A stretch of DNA of 64,000 bases from Planctomycetota bacterium (GCA_028281445.1 JANQJW010000031.1:62001-126000), one strand, 5' to 3'; shown: positions 1-8,561, numbered from the stretch's first letter. Numbers and translations: made by a program. Notes: generated from the letters alone by a model not told the origin.

Positions 1-1400
1 ACGCAGCAGGTCAGCTTGATGCCCGTGGGGATGTCGAGGAACTCGTTGGGGCCGTGGGCGTTGCTCCCGGGGCCGAGTACGCCCGTGATGAGGAACTGCG
101 CGTCCGGAAACTTCTCGCCGAGCATGCCCATGAACGGGATCGAGCCGCCTTCGCCCATGGCGATGGCCGGCGCGCCGAAGTAGCGGTTCGACGCGCTCTC
201 GACCGAGGCGGTCAGCCAAGGCGCAAGGTCAGGTGTCTCCCAGCCGTCGCCGGGCATGTCGATGTCGAAGACCACGTGCGCGCCGTGGGGCGGCTCGGCT
301 TCGAGGATCTCTTTGAGCCGCCGCGCCGCAACGGTCGCGTCCGCGTTCGGAGGCACGCGCAGCGATAGCTTGAGCGCCGTGTGAGGACGCAACACGTTGC
401 CTGCCATCTCGAGACTCGGCAGGCCGTCGGAGCCCGTGACCTCCAGCGCGGCGCGCCACGTGCGATCGAGGATCAGCTCAGCGAGGTCCTCGCCGGCGGG
501 CTCGACGCCGTCGAGGAACGGGAATTTGGTGTAGACCTCGTCCCCGAGCACCTCGGCCGCGGCACGCGCCTGTGCGACGCGTTCCTCGGGGATTGCGGTC
601 TGGAAGGCGTCGATCTCCAACAGGCCGTCCATCTCGTCTTCGACGCGTGAGAGCAGCTGGCGTGCAACGCGGAAGCTCGACGGCACGACCCCGCCGGCGT
701 CGCCGGAGTGCACGCCCTCGGCGAGCACGCCGACGCGCAGCGTCCCGACGACGATGCCGCGGAGCGACGTGGTCATCCAGAGCTGGTCGTAGTTGCCGCA
801 GCCCGAGTCGAGGCAGACGACGAGGCTTGGATCGCCGATGCGGTCCGCGAGCGCGTCGATGTAGTGGGGGAGGTCGAAGCTGCCGCTCTCTTCGCACGCT
901 TCGATGATCACGACGCAACGCGCGTGCGAGCCTCCGTAGCGCTGCACCGCTTCGATGGCCGTCAGCGAAGCGAAGGCCGCATAGCCGTCGTCGGCGCCGC
1001 CGCGGCCGTAAAGCCGGTCTCCCTCGCGAACGGGCTTCCAGGGGCCGAGGTCTTCGCGCCACCCGCTCATCTCGGGCTGCTTGTCGAGGTGTCCATAGAG
1101 CAGCACCGTGTCGTCACCCTCGCCCGGCACTTCCATGTAGATCAGCGGGGTTCGTCCCTCGAGCCGCACGACCTCCACGGTCAGGCCCTCGATCCTGCGT
1201 TCCCGGCACCAGGCCTCGATGAGGGCCACGGCCTCGTCCATGTAGCCGTGCTGGGCCCAATCGGGGTCGAAGAGCGGCGACTTGTTGGGGATGCGGATGT
1301 ACTCGGTGAGCTGGGGGACGATCTCCGCCTCCCAGGTCTCCCCGACGAAGGCGGCCAGCGCCTCGTGGTCGAGGCCGGCGCGTGTCTCGGAAGTACTCAT
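1..1400 (-). CDS. M20-family metallopeptidase (partial at left edge)
   Basis: Zinc-dependent M20/M28-type exopeptidase or deacylase of the ArgE/DapE/CPG2 superfamily, probably cytoplasmic because no signal peptide is seen. Reading leftwards from an ATG at 1400, the protein shows the metal-binding His-Leu-Asp of GHLDKQPEM, the bridging Asp in GRGGADDGYA, the catalytic Glu pair in EACEESGS and a C-terminal glycine-rich stretch GEGGSIPF, all in family order. The frame is still open at base 1, but the last residues (IPTGIKLTCC) look like the family's usual C-terminus, so only a few residues are missing. It is divergent from the thioredoxin-like lipoprotein gene, with 47 bp between the two start codons. 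Substrate cannot be told; carnosinase/dipeptidase-like activity is the closest general match. Confidence 0.9.
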   Translation of the reverse strand, partial: MSTSETRAGLDHEALAAFVGETWEAEIVPQLTEYIRIPNKSPLFDPDWAQHGYMDEAVALIEAWCRERRIEGLTVEVVRLEGRTPLIYMEVPGEGDDTVLLYGHLDKQPEMSGWREDLGPWKPVREGDRLYGRGGADDGYAAFASLTAIEAVQRYGGSHARCVVIIEACEESGSFDLPHYIDALADRIGDPSLVVCLDSGCGNYDQLWMTTSLRGIVVGTLRVGVLAEGVHSGDAGGVVPSSFRVARQLLSRVEDEMDGLLEIDAFQTAIPEERVAQARAAAEVLGDEVYTKFPFLDGVEPAGEDLAELILDRTWRAALEVTGSDGLPSLEMAGNVLRPHTALKLSLRVPPNADATVAARRLKEILEAEPPHGAHVVFDIDMPGDGWETPDLAPWLTASVESASNRYFGAPAIAMGEGGSIPFMGMLGEKFPDAQFLITGVLGPGSNAHGPNEFLDIPTGIKLTCC

Positions 1401-1432
1401 GGCGAGATCATAGGCACGGCCCGCAGGCGGTC

Positions 1433-1438
1433 GTAGGC
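1433..1438 (+). promoter_or_regulatory. Candidate -10 box (TAGGCT), leaderless promoter
   Basis: TAGGCT ends 9 nt before the ATG at 1448, and no Shine-Dalgarno sequence lies between them. This fits the TANNNT boxes seen in front of several other genes in the window and would place the transcript start at or next to the start codon. No convincing -35 hexamer is visible. Confidence 0.4.
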
Positions 1439-1447
1439 TGCGCCGCC

Positions 1448-1855
1448 ATGAGAACGATTGCCGTGGTAACCCTGGCCTACTTCCTCGCTGCCTGCGGGGA
1501 TGCCCCGCCCAAGAAGGAAGAGACCATTACGAGCCCGCCCGTCGAGCAGGCGGATGCCCAGAAGACGCTGCGCGTCGAGTACTACGAGATCAACAAGAAG
1601 TGACCCTTCTGCCAGCGCGTCATCGCGGCGCTCGGCCAGTTGGGCCGAATGGATCCGTACAAGGACAAGGTCACAGTAGAGGTGATCGGCATCAGCAGCG
1701 AGCGCGGCTCGGTCGCCAATCGCACCTACGATTGGAAGGGACAGGGCCACGGGCTCGTGATCCTGGACGCCAACGGCAAGCTGCTGGAGGTGATCCCCGG
1801 CCACAGCTACGGCCGCGACGAGATCAAAGAGGCGTTCGACAAGCACCTCAACTGA
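1448..1855 (+). CDS. Thioredoxin-fold selenolipoprotein with UPFC motif (UGA at 1601-1603)
   Basis: Predicted 135-residue lipoprotein. M1 to A15 is a signal peptide, and the lipobox YFLAAC gives Cys16 as the lipidated residue. The frame runs through an in-frame TGA at 1601-1603 (codon 52) and continues without break to the TGA at 1853. Around the internal stop the translation reads YYEINKK-U-PFCQRV. This is the beta-strand plus CPFC active site of glutaredoxin/thioredoxin-fold proteins with the first Cys replaced by UGA, hence probable selenocysteine. The downstream half (KVTVEVIGI..., GLVILDANGKLLEVIPG) is a normal thioredoxin-like beta-beta-alpha end. A perfect 6-bp hairpin at 1632-1648 may act as the SECIS. 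The likely role is an envelope thiol/selenol oxidoreductase or peroxide reductase. The alternative is a pseudogene with a C-to-A-type nonsense change, which I find less likely because a second gene in the window shows the same pattern. Confidence 0.75.
1632..1648 (+). other. Candidate bacterial SECIS hairpin
   Basis: TCGGCC and GGCCGA form a 6-bp perfect stem around an AGTTG loop. The loop starts about 34 nt after the UGA at 1601-1603, within the range (roughly 16-37 nt) known for bacterial SECIS elements that bind SelB. The loop contains GU-like bases. Bacterial SECIS elements are poorly conserved in sequence, so support is positional and structural only. Confidence 0.4.
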
Positions 1856-1892
1856 TTTGACGCCCTGCGTGACGCCTCCGTCGGAAGAGGCC

Positions 1893-1898
1893 TACAAT
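1893..1898 (+). promoter_or_regulatory. Candidate -10 box TACAAT upstream of PpiC lipoprotein
   Basis: TACAAT with a GTGACG hexamer (1869-1874) 18 bp upstream resembles a sigma-70 promoter. The chosen start codon is at 1936, giving a leader of about 30 nt. Confidence 0.4.
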
Positions 1899-1935
1899 GG
1901 GTGCGGCTACGGGCCCGGGGCAGGGCCGCATCACC

Positions 1936-2850
1936 ATGCCGCGTACCGCATCTCTCCTTCTTCTGCTCGTCCCCTTGTTGGCCGCTTGCGGCGACGACCC
2001 CGCCACGTCGGCCAGCGCCAGCAGCGCCGGTACGTGCGCCCTGCTCGAGAAGATCCCGGCATGGGGACGCGAACCCATGCGCGGCACGATGTACGCGCAA
2101 GAGGTGTGGATCGCGTACCACCGCAAGGGTGTGAAGGGCAAGCCCGGCTACCCCTCGTGGCCGCGCAAGAAGCCGGAGGCGGAGGTGCTCGCGAAGGGGC
2201 TGTGCCGCAAGGCGCACAGCGGAGACGACATCGGGGACATCGCACGTGGGTGGAGCAACGGCAACGGCGCGGTCGCCGAGGGAATCGTACAGCTCCCCGT
2301 CGAGGCCAACCGCACCAAGCCGGATGCGCGCGAGATCGTCCTCTTCCGCACGAAGGTGGGCGCGCTGACGCCCCTCATCGAGTGGGAAGGGGGCTTCTGG
2401 TTCGCGCGTCGGATCCCCATCGAGAAGGCCATGGCCCTGGGCAAGCTCCTCGAGCAGGAGCGCAAGCGCCGCGCGCGCGCACGGGTGATCCACATCCACC
2501 ATGCCGGTGCGTGGCCCCGGCGCCACGAGTTCGACGAGTACACCAAGGCACAGGCGCGCCAGAAGGCGTGGGCAATCATCAAGACCATCGAGCACGGGGC
2601 TGACTTCGAGGAGATCGCCCGCAACCACTCGAACGACGGTCCGAGCCGCAAGCGCGGCGGGCTCATGAAGACGAAGCACCCGATCACGCGAGAAGAGACC
2701 GAGTGGTTCCACTGGGGTGACCGCACGATTTCCGATCCGCTGCTACGCGTCATCCTGGAAGAGTGCCCGCCGGGCAAGCTCTGGCCTCAACCGGTCGAAT
2801 CCGAACGCGGTATCGACGTCGTGATGGTGCTCGAACGCCGGATGGACTGA
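1936..2850 (+). CDS. PpiC-type (parvulin-like) peptidyl-prolyl isomerase lipoprotein
   Basis: About 304 residues. The start at 1936 puts a clean lipoprotein signal (MPRTASLLLLLVPLLAAC, lipidated Cys18) at the N-terminus; the ATG at 1897 would add a non-hydrophobic extension. Two parvulin-like segments can be seen. A degenerate one occupies about residues 65-165 (LCRKAHSGDDIGDIARGWSNG). A better one spans about 190-300 (RVIHIHHAG, ADFEEIARNHSNDGPSRKRGG, then PLLRVILEECPPG and SERGIDVVMVLERR). The DFEEIAR...SxDxxSxxxGG block is the rotamase hallmark. It probably acts as an envelope folding factor such as PrsA/SurA-like proteins, though catalysis is not certain since the first copy is decayed. 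It stands alone, downstream of the selenolipoprotein on the same strand. Confidence 0.75.
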   Translation: MPRTASLLLLLVPLLAACGDDPATSASASSAGTCALLEKIPAWGREPMRGTMYAQEVWIAYHRKGVKGKPGYPSWPRKKPEAEVLAKGLCRKAHSGDDIGDIARGWSNGNGAVAEGIVQLPVEANRTKPDAREIVLFRTKVGALTPLIEWEGGFWFARRIPIEKAMALGKLLEQERKRRARARVIHIHHAGAWPRRHEFDEYTKAQARQKAWAIIKTIEHGADFEEIARNHSNDGPSRKRGGLMKTKHPITREETEWFHWGDRTISDPLLRVILEECPPGKLWPQPVESERGIDVVMVLERRMD

Positions 2851-2916
2851 GACGTAGGCCGCCCGGGACGCCGCGCATCCCCAGCGGTGCGAGTACCGTA
2901 GACCCCGGAGGCGGCC

Positions 2917-5214
2917 ATGCGAGCGTTGTGGGTGCTAGCGGCGGTGAGCGTGGTCGCCGGGGTCACGTGGCTGGTGCTCGCAAGGTCCGACACGGCCTCG
3001 AGGCCGTCCGCACCGGACACGGCCGTCGACAGCGCGCCCGCGCGGGACTACGGAGACGCACCTGGTCTCGTAGGTCTTCCGGAGCAGACGCTAGGTGGCC
3101 GCGTGGTCCGCGCCGACGGAAGCCCTGCGCCCGGAGTCGCAGTCAGCGCGTTGCGCCGCGGGGACGACGAACCGGCGCACACGACCACGGTGGAGGACGG
3201 GACCTTTCTCTTCGAGGGCCTCCCGTCGGGTTTCTACAGGGTTCGCGCCGTCGTCGACGATGAGGCACCGAAGGTCACCGTCGAGAGCTGGGTACGTGCG
3301 GGAAGTCGCGACCTGCGACTCGTCCTCGCCGAGCCGACACGGACTCTGCGCGTTGGGGTTCTGAGTCCGGACGGAAAGCCGGTTCCCGCCTTTGACGCTC
3401 GCCTCCTGCGGTCGACTGGCTACGTGGATCGGCCAGGGCAAACGGACGGAAGCGTGGCATTCCGTGGCAAAGGCTGGATAGGTGCGATCCTCGAGATCTG
3501 GGGCGCCCGGGACGCGGACGGTCATGGGTTCGGCTACGCCCCCGTACGGATCGGTCCGCTGACGCGAGAACAGAGCGACCTGGAGGTCCGTCTGTACGAA
3601 GGCGCCGTTCTCGAAGGAACGGTCCTTGGACCGGAGGGCCCACTGGCGTCGGCCGAGATCACGCTTGGACCGCGCGAACGCTGGTGGGAGACGATGAACG
3701 ACGATGACCTGATTCACGCAGGCATCGCGTCGCCTCTGGCTTCGCTGCCGCAGCGGCTGCCATATGAGGGTCTCAAGCTGAAGGTCCGTACGGATGAGGC
3801 GGGACGCTTTCGTGTTGCGTTTCTTCGGCCGGCTGTCGTTCACGAACTCGATCTCGCAGTCCCGGAGGGACTGCATCGGTTCCGGCGTCGCGAAGTCCGT
3901 GCGGGGGACGGTCCATTGGAGCTTCGGATCCAACGGCCCGTGAAGGTACGCGTCACGGTGCTCGACCCGGATCGAGTCCCCGTGAAGGGGGCACACGTGA
4001 GTGCACTCCGTCCTGGAAGCAACGGGTTCAATTCGGGGGTCGAGGCGCGAACGAATGCGGATGGCGTCGCGGTGCTTGGCGGGCCGAGCGGACGCTTACA
4101 TCAGTGGCGGCCCGGGCTCGATCCGACGAGAACCTACAAGCTGGTGGTCAATGCGAACTACGAACCTGGCATCGTGCGAGATCCACGGCGGTCATCGCCA
4201 GGTCGTCAGCGGGCCGAGGACCGATCGCCCCCGTTCCTTGCGGAGAAGGCACTGGACAACTGGACCCCAACAGACGTGACCGTGCAGCTCGAGCGAGGCC
4301 ACACGGTGGCGGGACGGGTGCTGGACAGCAATGGAACCCCCGTCGATGACTGCCACGTCGGCATATGCACCCCCGTCGGCTTCGGTGTCTACACAACCGT
4401 CGGTGACGGTCACTTCGTGTTCCGCGGCGTGCCTCCCGGCACGATCTACATGGGGCTGGACGACGGCGGCGACATGGGCGGCATCGTCGACCGCCAGCGC
4501 GAATCCATGTGGGACGCCAGCTTCGGTCCCCGTGAGACGTACTCCCCCGGGTCGCCTCCACCCGTGCGGGAGTGGCGCACGCTGGAGGTGTCCGAGGACA
4601 TGACCAACTTGACGTTCCTCTTGCCTGCGACGATCAACGCCGAGGTTGTGCTGCCGCCGGGTACACGCGAGGCCGCCGGCTCCGACGGCTACAGCACGCG
4701 TCAGTTCGACGCGACATCGGTACGCGTGATTCGACGTACGAAGAAGGGTTGGGAGTACTTCCGAACCGCCGGGCCCGGCTTGCGTTCGCTGCGGGAGGAC
4801 GGTTCCGAGCCAGTCAAGATTGAAGGTCTGGTGCCCGGAGAACGCTATGCGGCGTGGATGACCCCCCTTGCCGGGCAGTACGTCTACGTCGAGTTTCCCG
4901 CCGAGGTCGGCAAGGTCGTTCTCGAGCGGAAGGCCGGCGCGACGATCCGCGGGAAGATCTTGGACCGACCCACGGAGTCCTCGCGAATTCGGATCAACGT
5001 GTGGGACGACCGTCAGCGCTGGGTCCGGGCGCGGACACCGGACTCGGAAGGCAGGTTCCAGGTGGGCGGACTGCCCGAATCGACATGGAGTGTGCGCGCA
5101 TGGTGTCGCGCTGCGGACGACGTCGTCTGGCTCGCGGAAAGCAAGGTCAAGACCGGAGAGGAAGTCGAGTTGAGACTCTCCCCACAACCCGAGGAACAGA
5201 CGAAGGAGAAGTAG
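2917..5214 (+). CDS. Membrane-anchored protein with carboxypeptidase-regulatory-like repeats
   Basis: 765 residues with an excellent ribosome site (GGAGG 5 nt before the ATG). An N-terminal hydrophobic helix (about residues 3-22) is a signal anchor. The rest is a chain of 7-8 beta-sandwich modules of the carboxypeptidase regulatory-like/CnaB type, each with the pattern G-x-V-x-x-x-x-G-x-P-x-x-x-x-x-V followed by a F-x-(F/V)-x-G-L-P/V-x-G-x-Y turn. Examples are near residues 58-110 (GGRVVRADGSPAPGVAV, FLFEGLPSGFYRVRA), 225-300, 340-400, 470-520 and 690-750. Such modules are structural and occur in extracellular proteins. No enzymatic domain is seen. A TACCGT box at 2894 may be its promoter. 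Function unknown beyond a cell-surface or periplasmic scaffold. Confidence 0.75.
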   Translation: MRALWVLAAVSVVAGVTWLVLARSDTASRPSAPDTAVDSAPARDYGDAPGLVGLPEQTLGGRVVRADGSPAPGVAVSALRRGDDEPAHTTTVEDGTFLFEGLPSGFYRVRAVVDDEAPKVTVESWVRAGSRDLRLVLAEPTRTLRVGVLSPDGKPVPAFDARLLRSTGYVDRPGQTDGSVAFRGKGWIGAILEIWGARDADGHGFGYAPVRIGPLTREQSDLEVRLYEGAVLEGTVLGPEGPLASAEITLGPRERWWETMNDDDLIHAGIASPLASLPQRLPYEGLKLKVRTDEAGRFRVAFLRPAVVHELDLAVPEGLHRFRRREVRAGDGPLELRIQRPVKVRVTVLDPDRVPVKGAHVSALRPGSNGFNSGVEARTNADGVAVLGGPSGRLHQWRPGLDPTRTYKLVVNANYEPGIVRDPRRSSPGRQRAEDRSPPFLAEKALDNWTPTDVTVQLERGHTVAGRVLDSNGTPVDDCHVGICTPVGFGVYTTVGDGHFVFRGVPPGTIYMGLDDGGDMGGIVDRQRESMWDASFGPRETYSPGSPPPVREWRTLEVSEDMTNLTFLLPATINAEVVLPPGTREAAGSDGYSTRQFDATSVRVIRRTKKGWEYFRTAGPGLRSLREDGSEPVKIEGLVPGERYAAWMTPLAGQYVYVEFPAEVGKVVLERKAGATIRGKILDRPTESSRIRINVWDDRQRWVRARTPDSEGRFQVGGLPESTWSVRAWCRAADDVVWLAESKVKTGEEVELRLSPQPEEQTKEK

Positions 5215-5242
5215 ACGGCATTCGGGGAGGCACGTGCCCCGT

Positions 5243-5542
5243 TCAGGTCGCCTCTCGTGCGATGTCCTCCAGCTGCTTGAGGTGAGCGAGGAAGGCCTTG
5301 CGCCCCTTGGCGAGCAGCTTGCACGTTGTCTTCGGCTTACGCTCGACGAACGCCTTCCTGACCGATACGTAGCCCGCGTCCTCGAGCTTGCGCAGGTGGA
5401 TGCCCAGGTTGCCCTGCGTCAGTCCAAGCAACGCCTTCAGATCGCTGAACGTGGCATCACGTCGCGTCATCAGCACGGACACGATGCCCAGGCGCACCTG
5501 CGAGAGAAGCAGCGAATCGAAAGGGGCGTTGTTATGCGGCAC
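5243..5542 (-). CDS. Winged-helix transcriptional regulator (HTH_34/MarR-like)
   Basis: A 99-residue protein that is one winged-helix domain: helix 1 LLLSQVRLGIVSVLM, the helix-turn-helix around ATFSDLKALLGLTQGNLGIHLRKLEDAGY, then the wing VSVRKAFVERKPKTTCKLLAKGR. This matches the small 'winged helix DNA-binding domain' family (PF13601-like) that commonly sits beside genes for integral membrane proteins. It overlaps the end of the membrane-protein gene by 11 bp and is read after it, so the two form an operon. It most probably binds the inverted repeats at 6167-6188 and autoregulates. Effector unknown. Confidence 0.85.
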   Translation of the reverse strand: MPHNNAPFDSLLLSQVRLGIVSVLMTRRDATFSDLKALLGLTQGNLGIHLRKLEDAGYVSVRKAFVERKPKTTCKLLAKGRKAFLAHLKQLEDIAREAT

Positions 5543-6152
5543 GAGGTTCCGCCTGGAGCTCCTTGACGCGCCGCTCGGCCTGCAGGCCGGGGACGATCAT
5601 GCCCAACCCCATCGCGGGTCCGACGATGAAGCCGTTGTACGCGGGCACGATGATGGCGATGATCGCAGCGGCGAAGATGACGATGCCGGCGTAGAGAAAC
5701 GCGCGCCGGTAGATGATGCCGAGCATCACGGCCATGTTGGCATAGACGAGCGCCCAGAGCGTCGGGATGTTCGGGCCCTCGATGAATCCGAAGTTCGGAC
5801 TCACGCCGCTCAGCACCGCGCCCGCGCCGATCGACGCGAAGGTGACGAGCATCATCTGGTTGGACAGGAAGGTGTTCTCGCCCTCCAACCGGGGACTCTT
5901 CTGGAGCCGGATCTCACGCACGATGGACAGCAGCATGCCGAGCGCCACCGAACCGACCCCCACGGCAATCATCGGGCCGATCTCGCCCCGTAGCGCCAGC
6001 CAGTTCGCAATCGGATACCAGAGGAGCACGATGGCGCCCCAGTGGACGTAGTGAAACGCGTGGGGATCCACGCGGCGGTCGGTTCGATCCACGACGTCGC
6101 GGATGAAGTCCAGGTCACGGGCCGCCTCGGCGGCGGAGGGCTCGGTGCTCAT
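5532..6152 (-). CDS. Four- to five-TM membrane protein paired with winged-helix regulator
   Basis: 206 residues. After a polar N-terminus (about 35 residues) there are hydrophobic helices near residues 40-55, 61-79, 98-115, 128-146 and 152-185, ending in a short charged tail. This size and the pairing with a HTH_34-type regulator are typical of a widespread class of uncharacterised membrane proteins. The start at 6152 has AGGAC a few bases upstream. The promoter region carries three GTCTA/TAGAC half-sites. Function unknown; a sensor or stress-related membrane protein is a guess from context only. Confidence 0.7.
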   Translation of the reverse strand: MSTEPSAAEAARDLDFIRDVVDRTDRRVDPHAFHYVHWGAIVLLWYPIANWLALRGEIGPMIAVGVGSVALGMLLSIVREIRLQKSPRLEGENTFLSNQMMLVTFASIGAGAVLSGVSPNFGFIEGPNIPTLWALVYANMAVMLGIIYRRAFLYAGIVIFAAAIIAIIVPAYNGFIVGPAMGLGMIVPGLQAERRVKELQAEPRAA

Positions 6153-6166
6153 GCTGAGGTCCTTCG

Positions 6167-6188
6167 TAGACAGGTCTAAAATATAGAC
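6167..6188 (-). promoter_or_regulatory. Operator with three GTCTA/TAGAC half-sites
   Basis: On the + strand TAGAC (6167-6171), GTCTA (6174-6178) and TAGAC (6184-6188) make two overlapping inverted repeats in an unusually AT-rich 25-bp patch, 15-36 bp upstream of the membrane-protein start. A dimeric winged-helix protein such as the one encoded downstream would fit these sites. The AT-rich core (TATATTTTA on the minus strand) could also hold the -10 element, so binding would block transcription. Confidence 0.55.
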
Positions 6189-6261
6189 ACATTTGTACGA
6201 GAGCCTCGAGGGGGTAGCAACGAGAGGCGGGAGGGGCCAAGGGCCCAGTGTCCGGGGGCGA

Positions 6262-7818
6262 TTAGCTCAACCCCGGCAGCTCGCGCTCCTGGAACTGGCG
6301 TCCGAGCGTGGTCAGGAGGACGCCGGCGATGAGGCCCTGCACGAGGGCGCCGGCCGCCAACCCTGCGTGCATGTCCCCGGTGGCCATGCGCACGCCAAGA
6401 AGGGTCGCGAACCCGGGCACGAGGGCGAGCATCTGGGTGATGAGCTGCGCCATGGCCTGCAACACGTTCACCGCGTTGGCGTGGGGTTTGCGCAGGCTGA
6501 AGATCGCCTCGATCGTCAGCAGCGTCGCCGCGGCAGCCAGGTAGGCCGGCAGGGCCAATAGCGCGAGCGCGGGCGGTAGCACGCCGATGGCCGCAAACAG
6601 CGTCAGGCCGATGACCTGGAGCACGAAGGGAACGAGCACGGGGACGCTGAGCAGCGCGGCCGCGATGCGCGTGCGCGACGTGGGTAGGTTGCGCATGGCG
6701 GCGAGCTGATCGCGCGGGAGACGGAAACCGATCGGCAGGTGCATCCAGAGCGGCACCATGGCGAGAAGGCCGAGCATCGAGCCGTCGAGCCGCGAGGTGT
6801 CGTCCGATCGCACCGCGAAGATCGAGAAGATCATCACCACGACGAACAGGCCGCCGAGCACGGCTCGGAGCTGACGGCGCAGGGAAAGCCAGTTCAGCCA
6901 GAACACGGCGCCCGCGCCCTGCATCCACGGGCTGCGGGGCAGCGGGGCGCTCGCGCCGCCCTTGCCCTTCGTCACGACGCCCCGCTTGAGGTCCTCGACG
7001 CGGCGTTGGAGCTTGCGACTGGCCGCGAACGAGCCTTCGACGACGTCGGCCGGAATCCACACGACGAGCAGGAAGCTCGCGACGACACACGCAAGCAGGC
7101 TGCCGAGGGCCGTGAGACGAGCCCCCCAATCGGAGACGACCGCGAGCTCCGTGGCCTGGACCGCGGGGAAGAGCAGCACCCGCAGTACGTCCCCGGACAT
7201 GGCGCGGTCGAGCTGTGCAGGGATGTTGCCCCACCCCGCGATGCCGGCGACGACCAGCGAGACCGCCGTGATCGTCACGACGACCAGCAGCACGACCGTC
7301 ACCGCGCGTACGCGACGAAACACCGCGTCGGCGACGAGCATGCTCAGCTCGGCAGCCGCCGTGCCCAGGTGTGCAGCCGTCACCTGGCATAGGAACGCCC
7401 CGAGGCCGAACCACACGGGATGGGGGAGGAACCGTCCGCCGAACAGGAGCAGATACACGATGCTCATGACGACAGCCGCGACATACTGCATCGCAAACTG
7501 GTAGATGACGAGCTGGCGACGCGCGAAGGGACCCGGGAAGAGGAAGTCGAGATCCGCGGGTGCGTACACCAGACCGCGCTGCCCCAGGCCGCCGAGGATG
7601 CCCGACCAGAGCAGGAAGCCGAGCAGGGTCGTGAAGATGGCTTGGCGCTGCGTGATAGTGACGCCGCCCCAGTCCCCGATGAAGAACGCGCCGATCACGA
7701 CGAACACCAACACGATGCCGCCGAAGAAGCCGCCGGGCGTCTTCAGCTTGCGAAGCCACTGCAGGACGCGGTTGCGCACGCGCGTGCGGACGAGGTACCA
7801 GAGCGCCGGGTGGATCAC
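6262..7818 (-). CDS. ABC exporter permease (large, ABC-2-like)
   Basis: 518 residues starting at a GTG that overlaps the ATPase stop codon (GTGA). The protein has about 12 hydrophobic segments in two halves (residues about 30-260 and 300-518) separated by a charged linker with KRGVVTKGKGG. It is the membrane partner of the ATPase encoded immediately upstream. The gene order ATPase-permease, the translational coupling and the lack of a binding protein point to an exporter. The substrate is unknown. The operon starts with a secreted subtilase, so peptide or protein-maturation-linked export is possible but unproven. Confidence 0.8.
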   Translation of the reverse strand: MIHPALWYLVRTRVRNRVLQWLRKLKTPGGFFGGIVLVFVVIGAFFIGDWGGVTITQRQAIFTTLLGFLLWSGILGGLGQRGLVYAPADLDFLFPGPFARRQLVIYQFAMQYVAAVVMSIVYLLLFGGRFLPHPVWFGLGAFLCQVTAAHLGTAAAELSMLVADAVFRRVRAVTVVLLVVVTITAVSLVVAGIAGWGNIPAQLDRAMSGDVLRVLLFPAVQATELAVVSDWGARLTALGSLLACVVASFLLVVWIPADVVEGSFAASRKLQRRVEDLKRGVVTKGKGGASAPLPRSPWMQGAGAVFWLNWLSLRRQLRAVLGGLFVVVMIFSIFAVRSDDTSRLDGSMLGLLAMVPLWMHLPIGFRLPRDQLAAMRNLPTSRTRIAAALLSVPVLVPFVLQVIGLTLFAAIGVLPPALALLALPAYLAAAATLLTIEAIFSLRKPHANAVNVLQAMAQLITQMLALVPGFATLLGVRMATGDMHAGLAAGALVQGLIAGVLLTTLGRQFQERELPGLS

Positions 7819-8558
7819 GACCCGCCGTTCGCCTCTTCGTCGTGGCGCTCCGTGATGTCGAAGAACACCTCCTCGAGACTGGCGCCCGAGCCGGCAGCGG
7901 TCGCGCGAATCTCGTCCAGCGTGCCCACGGCGAGGGCCTGCCCGCGATGCAGCACGAGGATGCGGTCGCAGAGGCGCTCTACGAGATCGAGCAGGTGCGA
8001 GGAGATGAGGACCGTCGCACCCGCGTCCGCGCGTGCGCGCATGGAGTCGCGCATCGTTCGGATGGCACGCGGGTCGAGCCCCGTGAGCGGCTCGTCGAAG
8101 AGGATCACGCCGGGGTCGCGCAGGAACGCGCAGGCGATGGCGAGCTTCTGGCGCATGCCGCGGGAGAGACCCGAGGCGAGCTCGTCGCGCTTCTCGGTCA
8201 GCTCGAGCTCTTCGAGCAGCGCGTCGAAGCGGGACTCCGGGTCGGCGACGCGATAGGCGAGCGCGGTGAACCGCAGATGCTCGACGACGGTCAGCATGTC
8301 GAAGGGATGCGGCGTGTCCGGGATGTAGGCCAGCGCGCGTTTCGCAGCCACGGGATCGTCGGCGAGACGCTGCCCCTCGATCGAGATGGTGCCCTCCTGG
8401 GGTTTGAGGATGCCCGCGATGCAGCGCAGCGTGGTCGTCTTGCCGGCGCCGTTGGGTCCGACGAGGCCAAGGATCTCGCCCGGGTGCGCCTCGAAGCTCA
8501 GCCCCGAAACGGCGGTGAAGTCCCCGTACTTCTTCGTGAGGCGGTCGACGTTCAGCAT
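7815..8558 (-). CDS. ABC transporter ATP-binding protein
   Basis: 247 residues, a complete nucleotide-binding domain of the drug/lipid exporter (CcmA/NatA-like) type. Walker A is GPNGAGKT (34-41), the signature is LSRGMRQK (in place of LSGGQ, normal in this subfamily), Walker B is ILFDEP, and the D-loop, H-loop His (SSHLLDLVERLCDR) and C-terminal extension follow. It begins 3 bp after the stop codon of the subtilase gene and overlaps the permease gene by 4 bp, so all three genes are one transcription unit. Confidence 0.93.
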   Translation of the reverse strand: MLNVDRLTKKYGDFTAVSGLSFEAHPGEILGLVGPNGAGKTTTLRCIAGILKPQEGTISIEGQRLADDPVAAKRALAYIPDTPHPFDMLTVVEHLRFTALAYRVADPESRFDALLEELELTEKRDELASGLSRGMRQKLAIACAFLRDPGVILFDEPLTGLDPRAIRTMRDSMRARADAGATVLISSHLLDLVERLCDRILVLHRGQALAVGTLDEIRATAAGSGASLEEVFFDITERHDEEANGGS

Positions 8559-8561
8559 GGG

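Noticed and set aside
1601..1603. TGA as a true stop splitting two small genes
   Set aside because: The second half has no start codon next to the active site and both halves make one thioredoxin fold with Cys-to-UGA at the motif; a second gene in the window shows the same thing.
1857..1862. TTGACG as a -35 box for the PpiC lipoprotein gene
   Set aside because: The distance to TACAAT at 1893 is 30 bp, far beyond the 16-18 bp a sigma-70 promoter needs.
4192..5187. Long antisense open frame opposite the repeat protein gene
   Set aside because: It lacks a ribosome site and recognisable domains, and the opposite strand encodes an intact protein with clear beta-sandwich modules. Long frames on the reverse strand are expected in GC-rich DNA.
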